Shown here piece after piece: positions 8,717-18,372 of a stretch of DNA of 38,084 bases (position 1 is the stretch's first letter; each line of letters opens with the position of its first letter). This DNA comes from an uncultured Pseudomonadota bacterium. GTDB taxonomy: Bacteria; Pseudomonadota; Gammaproteobacteria; Methylococcales; Methylomonadaceae. The position numbers and the translations under genes were made by a program. The notes beneath the pieces are model-generated. The model saw nothing but the letters and a program-made list of their open reading frames with translations. It was not told where the DNA came from and made no database searches. The stretch is taken from positions 1 through 38,084 of the forward strand of contig CAIQWF010000025.1 in the NCBI GenBank assembly GCA_903875455.1, read 5' to 3'.

Positions 8717-9280
8717 TTATTGTGGTTGATGATTAATTTTAAGGGCGGGGTCGTTAAAAATGGCTTCCACATTCAAAAAAATAACCGAATAGTCCAGCAA
8801 ACCCAAAAAATAGGCACGGTTGAAGGTGAGCGGATTTTGCAATGAGGTTTTAAGTTGTGAAGGGCTATAACTGACAAAGTTGCACAATTCATTTACCAGC
8901 AAACCGATGGAGCGGCTCTGATGGGTCAGTACGATAATCCGGCTCTGTTCATTGCTGACAGTGGTTTGCTGGGTTGAAAGATAGTTGCCGTCCAAAACCG
9001 TTAAAATCATGCCTTTCCAGGGAATTACACCGCTGACAAAAGCCGGCAGCCAGGCTAGATTCACCAGATGCTGCGGATAAATAACTTCGTTCAGCAAAGA
9101 TTGTTCAATGCCGTACAGGGCGTTATGGTTCAGTTTGAATTGCAGATAATGCAGCTGTTTTTCTGCCCTTGGCCCGGAGCTTTGGTTTTCCGCCAGTTTT
9201 TCCGCCCGAGTGCGAAGCAGCTCCAGTTCCTGCGGCTCTTTGGGCATTAAATCCGCCGCTGTTATCACAGGTGTAGTCAC
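8717..9280 (-). CDS. CheW-like coupling protein (WspD-like)
   Basis: 187 residues. A ~45-residue N-terminal extension precedes one CheW fold (about 45-175: LQFKLNHNALYGIE, then PAFVSGVIPWKGMILTVLD, then RSIGLLVNEL). CheW proteins link receptors to CheA. The start is GTG 9280, overlapping the CheR stop by 4 nt (GTGA), with GGGAG 7 nt upstream. A downstream ATG at 9247 is less well placed. It is the second CheW of the cluster, between CheR-TPR and the receptor. The usual RG motif of the CheW core is poorly kept, which is common in WspD-like proteins. Confidence 0.88.
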   Translation of the reverse strand: MTTPVITAADLMPKEPQELELLRTRAEKLAENQSSGPRAEKQLHYLQFKLNHNALYGIEQSLLNEVIYPQHLVNLAWLPAFVSGVIPWKGMILTVLDGNYLSTQQTTVSNEQSRIIVLTHQSRSIGLLVNELCNFVSYSPSQLKTSLQNPLTFNRAYFLGLLDYSVIFLNVEAIFNDPALKINHQPQ

Positions 9281-10761
9281 TGTTTGACTCCCAAAACGGA
9301 CAATTCATTTTTAATTGCTTCGGCAAAACCTGAATAAGTTAAGGTGATGACGTTATGAACGGGCCTTTGTTTATCGCCCTGTTCGGCAAGATGCAGGGCA
9401 TTTTTAATCGCTTTTATCGCCTGCTTTTGCTGACCTTTGTAAAGCAAAACCTGCCCCAGCTGATAATGCGCTTCCATAAAATCATAGTTTAAAAAAATGG
9501 TTTGCCGGAAAGCTTTTTCCGCTTCGTCGTAAAGATTAAGCTGGAGCAGAATTAATCCGTACAGCAGATAACTGTGCGGGTCTAAATCATTCAGCTTGAT
9601 GCTTTCTTCACAAGCGATTTTGGCCTGATCCAGTAAGCCCAGATTCACCAAAGCTTTGGCCTTAAACTGGGCTAAATCAGGATTGGCCGGATTATTTATC
9701 AGCGCCTGTTCGGACAAAGCCAGCACTTCTTGCCATTGATTATTTGCTAAGGAAGCCAAGATGTTACTCCTTGCGACGGAAAAATCGGCTATTTGCCGGT
9801 TTTGAGGAGAAAGCGGCGGCGGTTGTTCGGCCGCCGGCAAAATAACCGGAGACTCAAGCGCCAGATGATTGTCGGTGGCGCTGTTAAAACCGGCATGTTC
9901 ATCAAGCCGTTCAAAATAAAAAACATCTTTGTGTTGTTTGGCGATTAACAGCGGCGTTGATAAGTTCAGCGGATCAGTGGCGGATAATAGCAGCAGCCCG
10001 CCCGGTCTTAATGCCTGGGCAAATCTAGCGCAGGTTTGTTCAACAATCTGCGGCTGAAGATAAATAAAGACATTGCGGCACAGAATCAAATCAAGATGGC
10101 AGGTTTGGTTCATCAAAGACGGGAAAATATCTTCAGCCAGATTCAGAAAAAAGAATTTTACCTGTTTTTTCAGCGCTTCATTTAACTGATAGCGGCCATT
10201 TTCCAGCGCAGTGAAATAGCTGCTGTTAGAAATTAAATCGTTGTTGCTGCGAATTTCCCATTGGCTATATTCGCCTTTCATCGCCCGTTGCAGCGAGTGA
10301 TGATTAATATCGCTGGCTATTAAATGCAGTTGCCAACTGGAAAAATCGCTTAATAATTCCTGCAACAAAATGGCGATGCTATAGATTTCCTGTCCGGTTG
10401 CGCAACCGGCACTCCAAATCCTGATATGTTTGTCACTCTGTGCTCTTTTTTGGGCAATCAGTCTGGGTAAAAAATCATTTTTTAAAAAATCATGCTGATT
10501 TTCATCCCGAAAAAAATAGCTTTCATCAACGGTAATATGTTGCAGCAACAGCCGCCGTTCAGGGCAAAGGGGATCGGCTTTTAATTTGGCCAGCAACTGC
10601 CCGGGGGCAATTTCTGCAAACGCCTGGCAGGTTTTGTAAATCGCCTGTTTAAATCTGTGCTCCTGATGCGCATAAAGATGTAAACCGTAGTCGGTTGCCA
10701 GAAACTGTTTAAAATCGGCGGCAAGCTCGGCAGTCAAAAAGCTATTCATTTCAGCTGTCAT
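9277..10761 (-). CDS. CheR-type receptor methyltransferase with C-terminal TPRs (WspC-like)
   Basis: SAM-dependent methyltransferase for chemoreceptor glutamates. The CheR all-alpha N-domain (about 10-75) ends in TVDESYFFRD, the family's T-x-E-x-Y-F-F-R signature. The catalytic domain contains the SAM loop SAGCATGQE (about 117-125) and DLILCRNVFIYL. From about residue 345 to 470 there are at least three tetratricopeptide repeats (for example PHSYLLYGLILLQLNLYDEA), as in WspC. I chose ATG 10761, which overlaps the CheW gene by 11 nt and has GAAGAAG upstream. TTG 10776 and ATG 10749 are alternatives. The TPRs probably bind partner proteins. Confidence 0.92.
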   Translation of the reverse strand: MTAEMNSFLTAELAADFKQFLATDYGLHLYAHQEHRFKQAIYKTCQAFAEIAPGQLLAKLKADPLCPERRLLLQHITVDESYFFRDENQHDFLKNDFLPRLIAQKRAQSDKHIRIWSAGCATGQEIYSIAILLQELLSDFSSWQLHLIASDINHHSLQRAMKGEYSQWEIRSNNDLISNSSYFTALENGRYQLNEALKKQVKFFFLNLAEDIFPSLMNQTCHLDLILCRNVFIYLQPQIVEQTCARFAQALRPGGLLLLSATDPLNLSTPLLIAKQHKDVFYFERLDEHAGFNSATDNHLALESPVILPAAEQPPPLSPQNRQIADFSVARSNILASLANNQWQEVLALSEQALINNPANPDLAQFKAKALVNLGLLDQAKIACEESIKLNDLDPHSYLLYGLILLQLNLYDEAEKAFRQTIFLNYDFMEAHYQLGQVLLYKGQQKQAIKAIKNALHLAEQGDKQRPVHNVITLTYSGFAEAIKNELSVLGVKQ

Positions 10762-11302
10762 GGGCTTCTTCGTCAAAATTAAAAAGATTTTGCCGGATCA
10801 TGTTATCAATTTCATCCGGCGACACGCTGTAAAGCTGGGTGAGACTGCTGTTCAGCAGGGCATCGGTGTTTAATAAAAAACAAACCTGTTGCTGTTGCTG
10901 ATAAACACTGGAAAAAGGTAGAGCTTTTCCTGAAAACTGTGGCGCTAAATGCAGCTGATTGTGGCTGAGCTCGATGACATTGCCGACCGAGCTGACAATC
11001 AGGCCCAGAAAAGCTTCATTTTCCAGGGTATTGCATAACACCACCTGGGTGTTGCAGCTGTAGCCTGTGGCTGGTTGTTGCCCTAAACGCAAACTCAAAT
11101 CAAGCACCGGCACAAGGTTGCCATGATAATTGAACACGCCTGCCAGATAGGGCGGAGTTTTCGGCACTGCGGTTAATGCCATCAAGGAAAAAATTTTATT
11201 CACCTGCTGCAAGGGAACACTACAGCAAATCTCCTGTGCCTGTAGTTGTAAATACTGGTTTTTTTGCCGGAAATGCTGCTGAAAACGGTTAAAAAGGGTC
11301 AT
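10751..11302 (-). CDS. CheW-like coupling protein (WspB-like)
   Basis: 183 residues forming one CheW domain (about 18-160): YLQLQAQEICCSVPLQQVNKIFSL, AVPKTPPYLAGVFNYHGNLVPVLDLS and EAFLGLIVSSVGNVIEL match the order of conserved CheW blocks. It couples receptor to kinase. The ATG overlaps the stop of the upstream kinase gene by 1 nt (TAATG) and the end overlaps CheR, so translation is probably coupled. It has the gene position of WspB. Confidence 0.9.
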   Translation of the reverse strand: MTLFNRFQQHFRQKNQYLQLQAQEICCSVPLQQVNKIFSLMALTAVPKTPPYLAGVFNYHGNLVPVLDLSLRLGQQPATGYSCNTQVVLCNTLENEAFLGLIVSSVGNVIELSHNQLHLAPQFSGKALPFSSVYQQQQQVCFLLNTDALLNSSLTQLYSVSPDEIDNMIRQNLFNFDEEAHDS

Positions 11303-13077
11303 TAATCGTCGTCCGTGAGCAATTGCAGGTCAATCCAGAAAGACGAGCCTTTTCCCAAACAGCTGCTGACGCCGATTTTGCCGCCCATTGCCTCAATCAG
11401 TTGTTTGGTAATCGCCAGACCAATGCCGGTACCTTGAACGTGACTGGAGCTTTTAGCCCTGGAAAAGGGTTGGAAAATAGTTTCCAGGTCTTGTTCGCTG
11501 ATGCCCAGGCCGGTATCAATGACGCTAATCCGCAAATAAGCATTATCAAATTTTTCACATTTTAAAACCACGGAGCCTTGCTTGTGATTATATTTAATCG
11601 CATTTGACAGCAGGTTTAGCAATATCTGCTTGATGCGTTTTACATCGATATTGACAAATACCGGCTCTTCATAAGAAAAATTAACCTCGTAGCGGAAATC
11701 AATCTGATGCTGGTTTGCCAAAATCTGGGTCATTTTCTGGCAGGCCGGCAAAAACACGACCGGGGAGGTTTTTTCCATTTCCATATTCAGTTTGCCAGAC
11801 TCAATCGCGGCCAGATCTAAAATTTCATTGACCAAATCCAGCAGGTGTTCACCGGCATGATAGATTTCGCGGACTGAATCGGCGTGATCTGCGGATAATG
11901 GATTGTCGGTGTCGGAGCGCAACAACTGACTGAAGCCCAAAATAGCGTTGAGCGGGGTTCTAAGTTCATGGCTCATGGAGGACAAAAAGTCGGACTTGGC
12001 TTTGTTGGCGCTGTCGGCCTGTTCCTTTGAGAACTTTAAATATTTTTCCGCAATTTTGCGGTCGGTAATGTCGCGGATAATCCCGACCGAGCCGATAAAG
12101 AGGTCTTTGTTGTTTTGAGAGATCTGGTACATGCCGGCACTGCTGACTTCCACGTCCAGATAAGGGTGTTCCAGCGATTCCATGACGCCGTCTACCACGG
12201 CATCGGAATCATTAACTTTTAAGGCGATTTCCAGACCGGTGGTTCTGCGCTCTCCTACCCGACGTTCATCGAACAGCTTGGGTTGTACAGGTTGCACCGT
12301 GTTGCTGATGGTAGGCAATATTTTTTTCCGGCTGATCTGGTCAACCTGATGCGGGGCAATCAGACAGCTGAAATGTTTGCCGACCAGGTCTTCAGGTTTG
12401 TAGCCAAGTTTGCGGATGCTCTGGTTGATAAAGACGATATAGCCGTTTTCATCAATCCGGTAAATAATGTCAGGGGCGGTTTCAACCAGCGACCTGAAGC
12501 GCATTTCAGATTCTTCTAGCTCTTTGGTTCTTTGCTCCAGCTGGTCATTTAAAAGTCGCAGCTTTGCCTGTATGTCAAGCAGCTGCTGATTACGATGAAT
12601 CACGGTTTCGTAAGTAGAGAGCAGGAAACACAAAATTTGCCGCCGGTTTGAGCGAATCGGGTGCGCTTCACCATCAATCAGCACGGACAAAGGTTCTTGG
12701 GTTTCTTCGGGAGTGTTGGAGAGCAGAAAATGAATGCTGGTGACCAGTTCTTCAGGATCGAAAGGCTTGATGATGTAAGAGTCAGCCAAAGATTCCAGCC
12801 CCATAATAATGTCCTTGGTTTCGGACAGGTTTGACAGCAGAATCACCGGAATGCGTTTTAATACAAAGTCATTTTTGATCGACCAGGCCACTTCATAGCC
12901 GTTTACATCGGGCATTTTGATGTCGGTGATAATCAGGTCAGGATTGCATTGCTTGGCGTAAGCTATTCCGTTGCGGCCACTGTCAGCACAAATGACTTCA
13001 AAACCTGCATCTTCCAAAGTCGATTTTAAAAGCAGTTCCTGTGTTTTACTGTCTTCAACAATCAGAATTCTTGTCAT
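11302..13077 (-). CDS. REC-PAS-histidine kinase
   Basis: 591 residues. Receiver domain (1-120, D52 in ITDIKMP, K104), a spacer with a coiled coil (about 160-190), PAS plus PAC (about 190-340, ending in SVGIIRDITDRK), HisKA dimerisation domain (H370 in SMSHELRTPLNA) and HATPase domain (N492 in LLSNAIKYN, DTGLGI 521-526, GTGIGLAI about 549-556). No membrane helix, so a cytoplasmic hybrid kinase. It is the first gene of the cluster and overlaps the next by 1 nt. It is not part of the canonical Wsp set. It could receive phosphate from the CheA-REC hybrid or feed an unlinked regulator, which the sequence does not settle. Confidence 0.93.
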   Translation of the reverse strand: MTRILIVEDSKTQELLLKSTLEDAGFEVICADSGRNGIAYAKQCNPDLIITDIKMPDVNGYEVAWSIKNDFVLKRIPVILLSNLSETKDIIMGLESLADSYIIKPFDPEELVTSIHFLLSNTPEETQEPLSVLIDGEAHPIRSNRRQILCFLLSTYETVIHRNQQLLDIQAKLRLLNDQLEQRTKELEESEMRFRSLVETAPDIIYRIDENGYIVFINQSIRKLGYKPEDLVGKHFSCLIAPHQVDQISRKKILPTISNTVQPVQPKLFDERRVGERRTTGLEIALKVNDSDAVVDGVMESLEHPYLDVEVSSAGMYQISQNNKDLFIGSVGIIRDITDRKIAEKYLKFSKEQADSANKAKSDFLSSMSHELRTPLNAILGFSQLLRSDTDNPLSADHADSVREIYHAGEHLLDLVNEILDLAAIESGKLNMEMEKTSPVVFLPACQKMTQILANQHQIDFRYEVNFSYEEPVFVNIDVKRIKQILLNLLSNAIKYNHKQGSVVLKCEKFDNAYLRISVIDTGLGISEQDLETIFQPFSRAKSSSHVQGTGIGLAITKQLIEAMGGKIGVSSCLGKGSSFWIDLQLLTDDD

Positions 13078-13238
13078 TATGTAAAAGGGATGATAAATGT
13101 TAAGGCATAAGTTTTTTTCAGTATCGGAAGCTATATTTTTAACTAAACGCAGTGAAAAAATAACATCGGGATAAAGCTTAAATTAAAACAGGATAAGTAA
13201 CAGAACAAAAGTTCTTCGGTATTTATTGCTAGGCTGGA

Positions 13239-13260
13239 GTCCCAACTCTTGAGTTGAGAC
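13239..13260. repeat. Inverted repeat in the spacer before the chemosensory cluster
   Basis: 10-bp arms with one mismatch (13239-13248 and 13251-13260, GTCCCAACTC/GAGTTGAGAC) around a 2-nt centre, about 90 bp beyond the end of the orphan membrane gene. There is no T-run. It may be a termination hairpin for that minus-strand gene or a binding site. The surrounding 13078-13351 spacer shows no other feature. Confidence 0.3.
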
Positions 13261-13351
13261 TTCAAAAGACACGGGAAAATTTATGTTGAACCACGTATCG
13301 ATTATGAATCACAAGCTAAAAGCAGATTATAGGCGAGAAAAAACCAATCGC

Positions 13352-13942
13352 TTAAAAACAGCTCATATAATCGAGCATTTTTTCCTGACATTCAAAAAAG
13401 ATATTTGGGTATTCACTGCGAATGAAGATTTTTAGGCCGTATTCAAAAAATACCATAACGGTCATCAGGCGGGCGTAAGCGGCCCAGCGTTTTTGCCGGG
13501 TATTCGCGCTGCTGCGCCACACCGCAATGCTCCAGAAAACGCATGGGAAAAACAGCATAAAGTGTAAATCGTCCCAACTGGAAACGCTGATTTCACCGGT
13601 TTTGGCCTGGTAGTCGGTGATAAAAAGCCCGGCGTTGAGAATCACAAAAAAGGGCCAGAATATCCGCCATAAGCTTAATTGTCCTGCCCAGCCATGCAGA
13701 AAATAGAAGTATAAATATAGCGAGGAACTTAAAGGGATTTCTTCAAATCTTTCATCTGGAAATGGTGCGCTGATGAATAAGGCGACAAACAAAACCAGTA
13801 TTATCGCCAAGAGCTCAAATGGATTGCCGATGCCGGTGTAAGTGAAAAATAGCGGTAGCGAATAAATAAACATAATGAGTTTCAATGCCTCGGACAGTTT
13901 TAAAATGCTACAAAGCCCTGATGTTGAGTCGGCATAAGTCAA
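13352..13942 (-). CDS. Orphan multi-pass membrane protein, unknown
   Basis: Up to 196 residues with about four to five hydrophobic segments (around 20-35, 45-60, 77-87, 93-108, 128-143), Trp/Phe-rich, with a basic patch (RQKRW) before a last amphipathic segment. I do not recognise the family. The start is uncertain. TTG 13942 has GAAG nearby, and ATG 13873 would give 173 residues but has a poor ribosome site. The frame stays open further upstream with protein-like sequence but no start codon, so the N-terminus may be damaged or frameshifted. It stands alone between the chemosensory cluster and the divergent ilv operon. Confidence 0.6.
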   Translation of the reverse strand: MTYADSTSGLCSILKLSEALKLIMFIYSLPLFFTYTGIGNPFELLAIILVLFVALFISAPFPDERFEEIPLSSSLYLYFYFLHGWAGQLSLWRIFWPFFVILNAGLFITDYQAKTGEISVSSWDDLHFMLFFPCVFWSIAVWRSSANTRQKRWAAYARLMTVMVFFEYGLKIFIRSEYPNIFFECQEKMLDYMSCF

Positions 13943-14100
13943 TTCAGCTTCAGGGCAAAGTTGATACCAGATAATAACTACTCCTAAGCAATGTGACCAG
14001 CCTCTGCCGAGTCCAGACTGAAAAAATAATCGCTCAGAAAATAAACAGATTCAAGGTAAGCGTTATTCTCAAGGGCCCAAGCAAAACAGTCGGATATTGC

Positions 14101-14129
14101 TTGACGTGAAAATCTAAAAACAGTATTTT
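14101..14129 (+). promoter_or_regulatory. Candidate sigma-70 promoter of the ilv operon
   Basis: TTGACG (14101-14106), a 17-bp spacer and TATTTT (14124-14129), about 85 bp before the ilvB start. An alternative -10, TATAAA, lies at 14141-14146 but lacks a -35. The resulting leader would be about 80 nt and contains the hairpin at 14160-14184. Confidence 0.5.
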
Positions 14130-14159
14130 AACCTGTTTACTATAAAATTAAGACTCGAA

Positions 14160-14184
14160 AGGATTTTTCTGTGAGTAAAATCCT
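14160..14184 (+). promoter_or_regulatory. Leader hairpin upstream of ilvB
   Basis: Perfect 8-bp inverted repeat AGGATTTT/AAAATCCT (14160-14167 and 14177-14184) with a 9-nt loop, within the predicted ilv leader. It overlaps an AAGGA ribosome-site-like sequence (14158-14162) and a GTG at 14171 that opens a 32-codon reading frame ending at 14269, out of frame with ilvB. It is a candidate attenuation or translational-control element. The function is inference. Confidence 0.3.
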
Positions 14185-14214
14185 AATTTATTGTGTTAAT
14201 CAGAGGGTGTTAGC

Positions 14215-15951
14215 GTGGAACTCAGTGGCGGACAAATCGTTGTCCAATGTCTTAAAGACGAAGGGGTAGAATTTCTTTTTGGTTATCCGGGTGGAGCGGT
14301 TTTACACCTTTATGATGCGCTGTTTCATCAGGAAGATGTCAAACACATTCTGGTCAGACATGAGCAGGCAGCCGTGCATTCAGCCGATGCTTACGCCCGC
14401 GCAACAGGTAAACCAGGGGTTGTTTTAGTCACATCCGGCCCGGGCGCGACCAATGCGGTAACAGGCATCGCCACTGCTTATATGGACTCCATTCCCATGG
14501 TGATTATTTCCGGTCAGGTTTCAACGCCTGTCATCGGTAGTGACGCTTTTCAGGAAGTGGACATGATAGGCATCACCCGCCCTTGTGTGAAGCATAACTT
14601 TCTGGTTAAAAACGTAGCTGACTTGGCCGAAACCCTGAAAAAAGCCTTTCACATTGCCACCACTGGCAGACCCGGCCCGGTTGTAGTCGATATTCCCAAG
14701 GACATTACTGATCCCAAAATCAAGATACCTTACAAATATCCTAAAAAAATCACCATGCGCTCTTATAATCCGGCGGTGAAAGGTCACACCGGGCAAATTA
14801 AAAAAGCGGTGGAATTATTACTTTCCGCGCAGCGCCCGATTATTTATGCCGGGGGCGGGGTGATTTTAGGCGATGGCAATAAAGAGCTGATTAAACTGGC
14901 CCAAACCTTGGGCTATCCGATTACCTTGACCCTGATGGGGTTGGGGGCTTATCCGGCCACGGACAAACAGTTTGTCGGCATGTTGGGGATGCACGGCACT
15001 TACGAAGCGAATATGGCCATGCACGAAAGTGATGTGATTATTGCTATCGGCGCCCGCTTTGATGACCGGGTAACAGGCAGATTAACCGAGTTTTGTCCTT
15101 ACGCAAAAATCATTCACATTGACATTGACCCTGCCTCGATTGCCAAAACCGTAAAAGTGGATATTCCCATCGTCGGGGAAGTGAAATCGGTATTGAAAGA
15201 TATGCTGGAACTAATCAAGGACAGCGAGATTAAAACCAACCCGAAAGCATTGGCAGCGTGGTGGAAACAAATTGCCCAATGGCGTGATGTTCAGTGTCTG
15301 GAATATGACCGCAACAGCGGCCTGATTAAGCCCCAGTACGTTATTGAGCAGTTGTATCAAGTCACCAAAGGCGATGCGATTGTCACCTCAGATGTTGGTC
15401 AACACCAAATGTTTGCCGCGCAATATTATCCATTTGACAAGCCACGGCGCTGGATTAATTCCGGTGGTCTGGGCACGATGGGCTTTGGTTTGCCAGCCGC
15501 GATTGGGGTGAAACTGGCCTACCCTGAGCTGGATGTCGCTTGCGTCACCGGCGAGGCCAGTATCCAAATGTGTATTCAGGAATTGTCCACCGCGCTGCAA
15601 TATAAAACGCCGGTAAAAATTATCAACCTGAATAACCGTTACATGGGGATGGTGCGGCAATGGCAGGAGTTTTCTTACGAAAGCCGTTATTCACACTCTT
15701 ATATGGATACCATTCCTGATTTTGTGAAACTGGCCGAAGCTTATGGTCATGTCGGCATCCGAATTGATAAGCCGGAAGAAGTAAGGTCGGCATTGGAACA
15801 GGCTTTTGCACTGAAAGACCGTACGGTATTTTTAGATATTATCACCGACAGAACCGAAAATGTTTACCCGATGATTGAAGCCGGTAAAGCACATCATGAA
15901 ATGAAACTGCGGGTTGCTCTCGGCACTTCGACTGACAGGGAGTTGGCATAA
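14215..15951 (+). CDS. ilvB: Acetolactate synthase large (catalytic) subunit
   Basis: Thiamine-diphosphate and FAD enzyme that condenses two pyruvates to acetolactate (valine, leucine) or pyruvate with 2-ketobutyrate (isoleucine). It has 578 residues in three domains: N-terminal PYR domain with catalytic Glu E50 in [15 protein letters not shown], central FAD-linked domain ([16 protein letters not shown]), and C-terminal ThDP domain ([23 protein letters not shown]). The ThDP-metal motif reads GEAS (446-449) where most family members have GDGS, an unusual pair of changes. The start is GTG 14215 with AGAGGG about 8 nt upstream. It overlaps ilvH by 1 nt, so the subunits are translationally coupled. 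The symbol could equally be ilvI, the name used for the partner of ilvH. Confidence 0.96.
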   Translation: MELSGGQIVVQCLKDEGVEFLFGYPGGAVLHLYDALFHQEDVKHILVRHEQAAVHSADAYARATGKPGVVLVTSGPGATNAVTGIATAYMDSIPMVIISGQVSTPVIGSDAFQEVDMIGITRPCVKHNFLVKNVADLAETLKKAFHIATTGRPGPVVVDIPKDITDPKIKIPYKYPKKITMRSYNPAVKGHTGQIKKAVELLLSAQRPIIYAGGGVILGDGNKELIKLAQTLGYPITLTLMGLGAYPATDKQFVGMLGMHGTYEANMAMHESDVIIAIGARFDDRVTGRLTEFCPYAKIIHIDIDPASIAKTVKVDIPIVGEVKSVLKDMLELIKDSEIKTNPKALAAWWKQIAQWRDVQCLEYDRNSGLIKPQYVIEQLYQVTKGDAIVTSDVGQHQMFAAQYYPFDKPRRWINSGGLGTMGFGLPAAIGVKLAYPELDVACVTGEASIQMCIQELSTALQYKTPVKIINLNNRYMGMVRQWQEFSYESRYSHSYMDTIPDFVKLAEAYGHVGIRIDKPEEVRSALEQAFALKDRTVFLDIITDRTENVYPMIEAGKAHHEMKLRVALGTSTDRELA

Positions 15952-16442
15952 TGAGACATATTATTTCCATTTTAATAGAAAACGAAGCGGGCGCATTGTC
16001 GCGGGTGGCAGGGTTATTTTCTGCGCGTGGTTACAATATCGAATCCTTAACGGTTGCACCGACTGAAGACCCTAGCCTATCGCGGATGACTTTGGTAACA
16101 CGCGGCAATGATGACATTATTGAGCAAATCACCAAGCAGTTAAACAAGCTGATTGATGTGGTAAAACTGATAGATTTGGTGGAAACCCCGCATGTTGAAC
16201 GCGAGTTAATGCTGGTTAAAATTAAAACTACGCAGGAAACGCGCGAAGAAATCAAGCGTACCACCGATATTTTTCGCGGTAATATTATTGATGTCACCGC
16301 CCACAGCTATGTGGTGGAAATGACCGGCCCTTCCGATAAACTGGATGCTTTTGTCTCAGCCATTGCAGCCGATAATATTATCGAAGTGGTGCGCTCCGGC
16401 ACTACCGGCATTTCGCGCGGGGAGAAAGGATTGCATTTGTAG
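15951..16442 (+). CDS. ilvH: Acetolactate synthase small (regulatory) subunit
   Basis: 163 residues, the standard IlvH length. The N-terminal ACT domain (about 3-76: HIISILIENEAGALSRVAGLF, SARGYNIESLTVAPTED) binds valine and gives feedback inhibition. The C-terminal domain (about 85-160) ends in SGTTGISRGEKGL, typical of IlvH. It activates the catalytic subunit and confers valine sensitivity. The start ATG overlaps the large-subunit stop (TAATG). No terminator follows, so the transcript probably runs into the cassette and ilvC. Confidence 0.97.
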   Translation: MRHIISILIENEAGALSRVAGLFSARGYNIESLTVAPTEDPSLSRMTLVTRGNDDIIEQITKQLNKLIDVVKLIDLVETPHVERELMLVKIKTTQETREEIKRTTDIFRGNIIDVTAHSYVVEMTGPSDKLDAFVSAIAADNIIEVVRSGTTGISRGEKGLHL

Positions 16443-16499
16443 AGTTGATCTTTCAGGCTGTTAAAAGGCGAAAGGTTTATGATGAATGAGGGGATAAAA

Positions 16500-16926
16500 A
16501 TGCAAGTATTGCAAACTGAAAACACACTATCGTTAAATGTTCATGCCCTTGTTAAAACCTCTCAACCTAGCAAAGCCATTAATCTTAACGAACAGCAGTC
16601 TGACAATTCTGTTTACTCTCAAGTGCTATTGCTCGGAAATTATTATACGTTTAAGAAAAATGACGTTAATAATGAGCAAAAAACAATCGGCTTTATTTTA
16701 CTCCAAGACTTAATAAATTTTTTGCTTTGGGTACATCAGCCGATTGTTGATGTTTTCGGAAATGTTGAAAAAAACTTACACATTTCCAAATGCTGGGATG
16801 AAACAGACTATCATTTAGTTTTAACGGTTTACTCTAGTTCAGAAGACATGGATGAATTAACTCGGCTAGAAAAGCAATTATTTGAAAAGTTAAACAGTTA
16901 TCCCGAAATAGACCATGCTTTAAGCC

Positions 16927-16949
<23 letters not shown>
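16500..16949 (+). CDS. Unknown protein paired with a HEPN protein
   Basis: 149 residues from ATG 16500. I chose this start because GAGGGG lies 6 nt upstream; ATGs at 16479 and 16482 have an AAAGG too close or less well placed. There is no signal peptide or membrane segment. The second half (TDYHLVLTVYSSSEDMDELTRLEKQLFEKL) looks like a beta strand followed by a charged helix. I see no nucleotidyltransferase (MNT) motif and recognise no family. It overlaps the downstream HEPN gene by 23 nt, which suggests a functional pair, perhaps partner or antitoxin. By eye it is more AT-rich than the ilv genes around it and interrupts the usual ilvH-ilvC order, so acquisition is likely. Confidence 0.7.
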
Positions 16950-18319
<1,370 letters not shown>

Positions 18320-18332
18320 AATTTTTTAGTTG

Positions 18333-18362
18333 AAAAAAGCCCGTGTAACAGCGGGCTTTTTT
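18333..18362. terminator. Strong bidirectional terminator between ilvC and ppk
   Basis: Perfect 11-bp stem AAAAAAGCCCG/CGGGCTTTTTT (18333-18343 and 18352-18362) with an 8-nt loop. The arms provide T-runs on both strands. It serves the convergent ilvC and ppk transcripts. Confidence 0.93.
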
Positions 18363-18372
18363 GTTTGCGGCC

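Noticed and set aside
8698-8772. Longer start for the globin chemoreceptor
   Set aside because: It would overlap the CheW coding end and adds no globin-like sequence; ATG 8697 has a better ribosome site.
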